DNA of 64,000 nt from Diorhabda sublineata (lineage: Eukaryota; Arthropoda; Insecta; Coleoptera; Chrysomelidae). Made by a program: the position numbers and the translations under genes. The DNA is taken from contig NC_079485.1 of NCBI RefSeq assembly GCF_026230105.1, positions 22,115,572 to 22,179,571 on the forward strand, in the 5' to 3' direction. The notes beneath the pieces are model-generated. The model was not told the origin of the DNA and made no database searches. It saw only the letters and a list, made by a program, of their open reading frames with translations. Of this stretch, positions 59,790-64,000 are shown one piece after another (position 1 is the stretch's first letter; each line of letters opens with the position of its first letter).

Positions 59790-60430
59790 CCAAGAGACGT
59801 AGATGGAAAGGCTAGGGCTATACACCGTAGGCTACGCAGATGACGTTGCAATGCCACGACCCTAAAATAATGAGTTGGAAAAAGATCTTAAGTTCATCAA
59901 GGAATGGTGCACGTCCAGATCCTCGAGGGTTAACCCCATTATAATTGAGACGGCACTAATTACAAAAAGGGGTAATTGTCTCTGACAGCTCCCTCGATTT
60001 TTAAAACAGAATATATTTCTTCTAGTGAAATGCTTGCATTTTTGGTCCGCACAATACTAGTTGGCAAAAAGTGGGGCTTGAAACTCGCTGTGGTGAGATG
60101 GATATGTACGGCTTTATCTTGGGTATTATTCTGATAGGCAGAACTGAGGAGATAACACCCCTGATTGTTTAATCTAAAAGAGCCCGTATGGTATACAGAT
60201 GAGTCCAAGACACAATTGGGAGCGAAGGCCCGAGAACGGAGAAGACTTGAAGGCTTGGACTCCCTGCCACAATCTTTCAAGCAGAGATTATCGCAATTTA
60301 GGCCTGTACTGGATTCACAATCACCCAAAAGCAAAGAGACAAACATATATATATATATCTACTGTGACAACATACAAGCTCCTGAGTCATTCAGAATATT
60401 GGTTATCACCTTTTGGTCCTAAACTGTAAT
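59790..60430 (+). pseudogene. LINE fragment (RT active site and RNase H start)
   Basis: The stretch at 59815-59970 reads LYTVGYADDVAMPRP (RT active site YADD), KDLKFIKEWCTSRSSRVNPI and TALITKRG, the palm and connector region of an I/Jockey-superfamily RT. After a deletion, 60180-60300 reads EPVWYTDESKTQLGAKA and, in another frame, LPATIFQAEI, an RNase H start with its first Asp; the second catalytic region is decayed. It ends near a short (TA)n at 60345-60357. Confidence 0.7.
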
Positions 60431-60738
60431 GAGCGGCTAAGAAACTTATTATGAAATTGTACTAATCAACAGAAAATACATCAATTCTGGCAGAATGGAG
60501 AATAAGGGAATCGCCATTCAAACACCGAAAACAAATCTAGTATTTTTCACCATTTTCATTTTATAGTAGGTTTTAGTTGTAACATTTGAGCAGAATGAAA
60601 TAATTACATCAAGTTCACAAAATAATTTACAAGAAAACTAACACACATTATCAATTTGAGTAGTTTCTTTTCATACAAAAAAATCATCTTCAATCAATAT
60701 CCAAATTTTACGATGTTTAACACATAAAAAAGAACAAT

Positions 60739-61640
60739 ATGAATTCTGGAGATATTATACAGATATTAAAAAACAGTAAATCTCAATTAAGCAGATTTAA
60801 AACATTTCTTCAACTCTCAAGGGTATTAAAAACAATTGAATCTATACTGGATTCTTTTAATGATTTGTATATTAAATCTATTAATATTTTAGAAAACAAT
60901 AATATTCGCATGGACAATTTCAAGAGAATTATTTTAAAATTGATTCATATGCATAAATAACCGGTGAGGAGCATTCACACAAAATTAGTATTTTACACTC
61001 TGAAATTGCAAATAAGACACCCAACAATTCAAGTAAAATTAACTTGCAGGTCATTTATCTGCCTGTATTTATAAGCGAACCAGAAAGTATTTACAGTTTT
61101 ATGATAAATTGAAAACACAGCCTGGAAGATTTTTAAGGAACGATTTCAAAATGACAAACTAAAAGTGCACAATCATATTCGCGCTTTATTAGAATTACCA
61201 ATAGTTCAGAAAAAATCATTTTCTCAATTAAGAAAATCAATTTTGAGGTCAACAAAATTTTACACATATTGAAATAAGTGGGGTTCAATTTTGATATATT
61301 TAATATAATCCAAGTTAGTAGGCAGTAATCCAAAACGTCAATAGGAGTCAGAGAGAATATGCATAAAAAAGTATTACCGTCTGTTGATCATGTTCTAAAA
61401 TTTCCTGCATAGAGATGAGTAATGTTTAGAAACTTTATATACAACGAAAGAAAATAATTCAGTAAGTTTTAATAAATCACAAATAAAAGAATCATTCATT
61501 CCTAAACCAAACAAATAAAAGCGTAAAATGTACTTATTATAACGATGCCCATTTATTTTCTATATGAAATTTTTGGCAAAATCATTCAAATGTCGGTATT
61601 GAAATTAAGAGATTGAAACTGTGTGTAAACTGTTTTTGAT
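60739..61640 (+). pseudogene. gag: BEL/Pao Gag remnant
   Basis: An ATG at 60739 opens a 73-codon frame with KSQLSRFKTFLQ, a typical start of BEL/Pao Gag. In later frames come KERFQNDKLKVHNHIRALLE and LPIVQKKSFSQLRKSI at 61130-61240, then a decayed region with C/H residues near 61540 that may be the zinc knuckle. Gag passes into integrase near 61640. Confidence 0.75.
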
Positions 61641-62820
61641 CCAATCTAAGAGTTGGTGGAAGACTAACTAATTCAGTCCTAAGCTATGCACAAAAACATC
61701 CTATCATATTACCAGACAAGCACAGGATTACGGAGCTCATTATAAAACAAAAACAATGTAAAAATCTACGCCGGAGTACAAACTATATTACGTCTCAAAT
61801 ATTGTCTTATCAACGGAAAAAATGCAGTTAAGACGTTTATTAAGAATTGCATATGTTGTTTCGAGCTAAAACCGAAGACTAAAAATTTCTTGACTGGGAA
61901 TTTAGCTAGATCACGAGTGAGGCAACCAGAACGAGCTTTCGCGCAATGCGGAGTAGATAATGCAGGTCCTATTTTGATTAAGGCAAATACGTTACGTGAT
62001 TCAAATGTAGTCAAAACCTAACCTATATTTTCATATTTGTTTGTTTCGCGGTTAAAGCCGTTCACATAGAACTAGTTAAATATCTGTCAACAAATAGTTT
62101 TGTCAACGCTCTCAAAAGGTTCATTTCTCGATTAGGCAAAATTTTAAAGATACGAATTTTGAAGGCGAATAATTATTTCGTTGATAATATTTTCTGATTT
62201 TAAACATAATGATAACGTCACAGAATTTTTAGCTCAGGAAAAAATTTATTGGCATTTTAATCTACCGAATACCCCTGACATGGTGGGGATTATGGGAATT
62301 TGCTGTAAACTTAACCAAATACGCAGAGTTCAGTTTCTTATGAATAATCACACACTGTTTTAACACAGATTGAAGCATGTATCACTCCCGGTATTCACAA
62401 CTCTTTCAAACAATCTTAACGACCTATTACTTTTGACACCATCATATTTTTTAATTGGTGATTCATTAAAGGCTATGCCATAAGAGAAATTTGATTAATT
62501 GTAACGAAAGTATATTATCTACATACAATAGACTAGAGCAGCTTTTGCAACAGTTTTGGAGACGCTGGTCAAGATATTACCTAGCATAGCAACAATCTCG
62601 AAATAAATGGAAAAATGAGGTTACTAACATTGTTAAGATACATTCGTTGGTTATATTGAAAGATGATAATACAGCACCTTCACATTGGCCTCTGGCTCGT
62701 GTAACAGAACTTCACCCAGCACTAGATAGTATCGTTAGAGTAGTATTGGTGAAAACATCCTCTGGAATGATAATCAAGAGGTTCATAGCAATAATCTGTG
62801 TTATGGTCACTATAGAGTGA
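61640..62820 (+). pseudogene. BEL/Pao integrase remnant
   Basis: Plus-strand reading starts with SNLRVGGRLTNSVLSYAQKH and PIILPDKHRITELIIKQ at 61640-61740. The zinc-binding part is CICCFELKPKTKNF, followed by TGNLARSRVRQPERAFAQCG and VDNAGPILIKANTLRDS (first Asp) near 61890-62000. The core continues in broken frames (QEKIYWHFNLPNTPDM with the Glu region near 62235-62290) and ends with LLLLTPSYFLIGDSLKAMP near 62430-62480 and the C-terminal tail to about 62820. RT and RNase H are absent. Confidence 0.8.
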
Positions 62821-62907
62821 ATATTCAATTTTTTTGTTTTGTTACTTAAAAATTACGTTAAATTTGATCATTGTAAATTGTTTTGAAAAGGCACTTTTCA
62901 ACGCGGG

Positions 62908-63091
62908 CGGCTATGTTAGCGCCTTATTGTGTATTGGCGCTGTTATGAATTCATGCGCAAGGGTGAGTTTAGTTTTATGGACAATGCAGAGTATATAGAG
63001 TAAAGCAACAAGTGAACAAGCAAGTGTCAGACCCCATTGTATTATCTTTAATATATTTCATTAATAAACTGCATGAAATAGCACAACTCAA
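62908..63091 (+). repeat. Probable 3' LTR of the BEL/Pao element
   Basis: After a purine/GC-rich run (CAACGCGGGCGGC) comes TGTTAGCGCCTTATTGTG, the kind of start seen in BEL/Pao LTRs. An AATAAA lies at 63063-63068, and GCATGAAATAGCACAA is the candidate end. No 5' LTR was found to pair it with, so the edges are uncertain. Confidence 0.45.
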
Positions 63092-63094
63092 TTG

Positions 63095-63500
63095 GTCCTT
63101 TGAAAGAAAAATTATTTCACTAACATACAGGGAAAAATATATATACTTCTCAGTGCATAATTATTTTACAAAGTACTGACCGACACTGAAATCAAACAAA
63201 ATAATCGTTTCCTCATCATACAGAAGAGAAAATTAGGATGGATTGTTACTGGAGAAACATCATGGGTTAATGGGAAACAGTTCAAGAAATAGACAAACTG
63301 CAATTTATCAACTATTTCAATTCCAGATCAACTGAAACAATTTTGTTTAAATAAACAATCATGAAAGTTTTAGTAAAGGAGAAGAGTGTGAAAGAGAATT
63401 TTTAAAAAACTGGAGTAAGATAAAAAGGGAAGATTTGTTTTGCCCTTGGTGAATCGTTCGACATAGCATTTTTATCGAATGGAAAGAGAACTAGAAAAAA
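63095..63500. other. No clearly recognised gene
   Basis: AT-rich sequence between the two BEL/Pao remnants, possibly decayed integrase. Confidence 0.35.
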
Positions 63501-64000
63501 TCCAACAAGGAAACAGTTTTACCAAAATTTTGTGGATGAGTATTACAAATTCAGACACATGTCACCCGTCACTCAAGATGATAACGCACCAACACAAGTG
63601 TGCTACCTACCATATCATGGAGTCATGAAGATCAATGGTAGGCAACCGTAAAATGTTTCAAACCGCTTCTTGAGAAAGTAATCAATAATCAAGTGTCCAA
63701 TTTCAAACATTTCATGAAACTTACTACTCAAATAGAAACCGTCTTGAATCTCACGTCCTCTAACATCCCTTTCCTCAGATCCGCCAGAGTATCAACCGCT
63801 TGCCCCAGGCCACTTCCTGGCTAATTTGCTCCATTGACAGCATTCCCAGCACCTAACGAGCGATAAAAAACATCAAATCGTTCAATTAAGTATGAAAAAA
63901 TTCCTCAATTATGGCAACATTTCTGGTCCAGGGGTCAGCAGAATACATTTCACACATACAGAAATGAAGCTAATGAAAACGAAACACCAAATCATTGGAC
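63500..64000 (+). pseudogene. BEL/Pao integrase C-terminal fragment, second copy
   Basis: Decayed plus-strand reading includes LPYHGVMKINGRQP (core end), NVSNRFLRK, then TQIETVLN, RPLTSLSSDPPEYQPLAPGH and FLANLLH at 63730-63825, the region after the catalytic core in BEL/Pao integrases. A tail like YIHTYRNEANENETPNHW continues to the window edge. Its wording differs from the copy at 61.6-62.8 kb, so it is a separate family. Confidence 0.65.

Overview
The window reads as insect nuclear DNA: very AT-rich, full of (TA)n microsatellites, and built almost wholly from transposable elements (TEs) of insect type (errantivirus-like and other Ty3/gypsy, BEL/Pao, Ty1/copia, Penelope-like, R1-, R2-, Jockey-, LOA/I- and RTE-like LINEs, several mariner families, piggyBac). 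I recognise no host protein gene, rRNA, tRNA or CRISPR array. The insect order cannot be fixed from the sequence. Nearly all TE copies are broken, so features are called mainly as pseudogenes; family calls come from reading translated motifs by eye, and edges are approximate unless stated.

Layout. 1-4020: errantivirus-like Ty3/gypsy provirus on the minus strand (3' LTR, PPT, env, integrase, start of RT, protease, gag, PBS, 5' LTR region) with the RT core deleted. 4160-9300: degraded LINE and mariner scraps, a direct repeat and (TA)n arrays. 9317-17164: a nearly perfect inverted repeat with arms of 3.6 and 3.4 kb around a unique 0.81 kb spacer; each arm carries an R2-group LINE fragment. 17.2-20.1 kb: (TA)n arrays and an R1-clade LINE with an open 1.5 kb reading frame sitting between microsatellites. 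20.1-24.7 kb: Penelope-like (PLE) 3' ends and two mariners. 24.8-32.3 kb: LOA/I-like LINE, the longest PLE copy, Ty3/gypsy RT scrap, Jockey-like LINE pieces. 32.3-41.4 kb: more PLE, a mariner relative, a Ty3/gypsy gag-integrase remnant, an env scrap, a solo LTR and a short internally deleted mariner. 41.4-44.6 kb: nothing recognised. 44.6-50.3 kb: errantivirus-like gag-pol piece, mariner scrap, copia gag, LINE ORF1. 50.3-57.3 kb: sparse, with RTE-like and PLE scraps. 57.3-64 kb: small inverted-repeat element, piggyBac half-transposase, LINE scrap and two BEL/Pao copies, the last running off the window.

The best candidates for something unusual are the large inverted duplication with its distinct spacer, hammerhead-ribozyme-like motifs at PLE termini, the R1 LINE embedded in a (TA)n/(TG)n microsatellite, the short mariner that keeps only an open DNA-binding domain, and the repeated loss of the RT core in three unrelated LTR elements.
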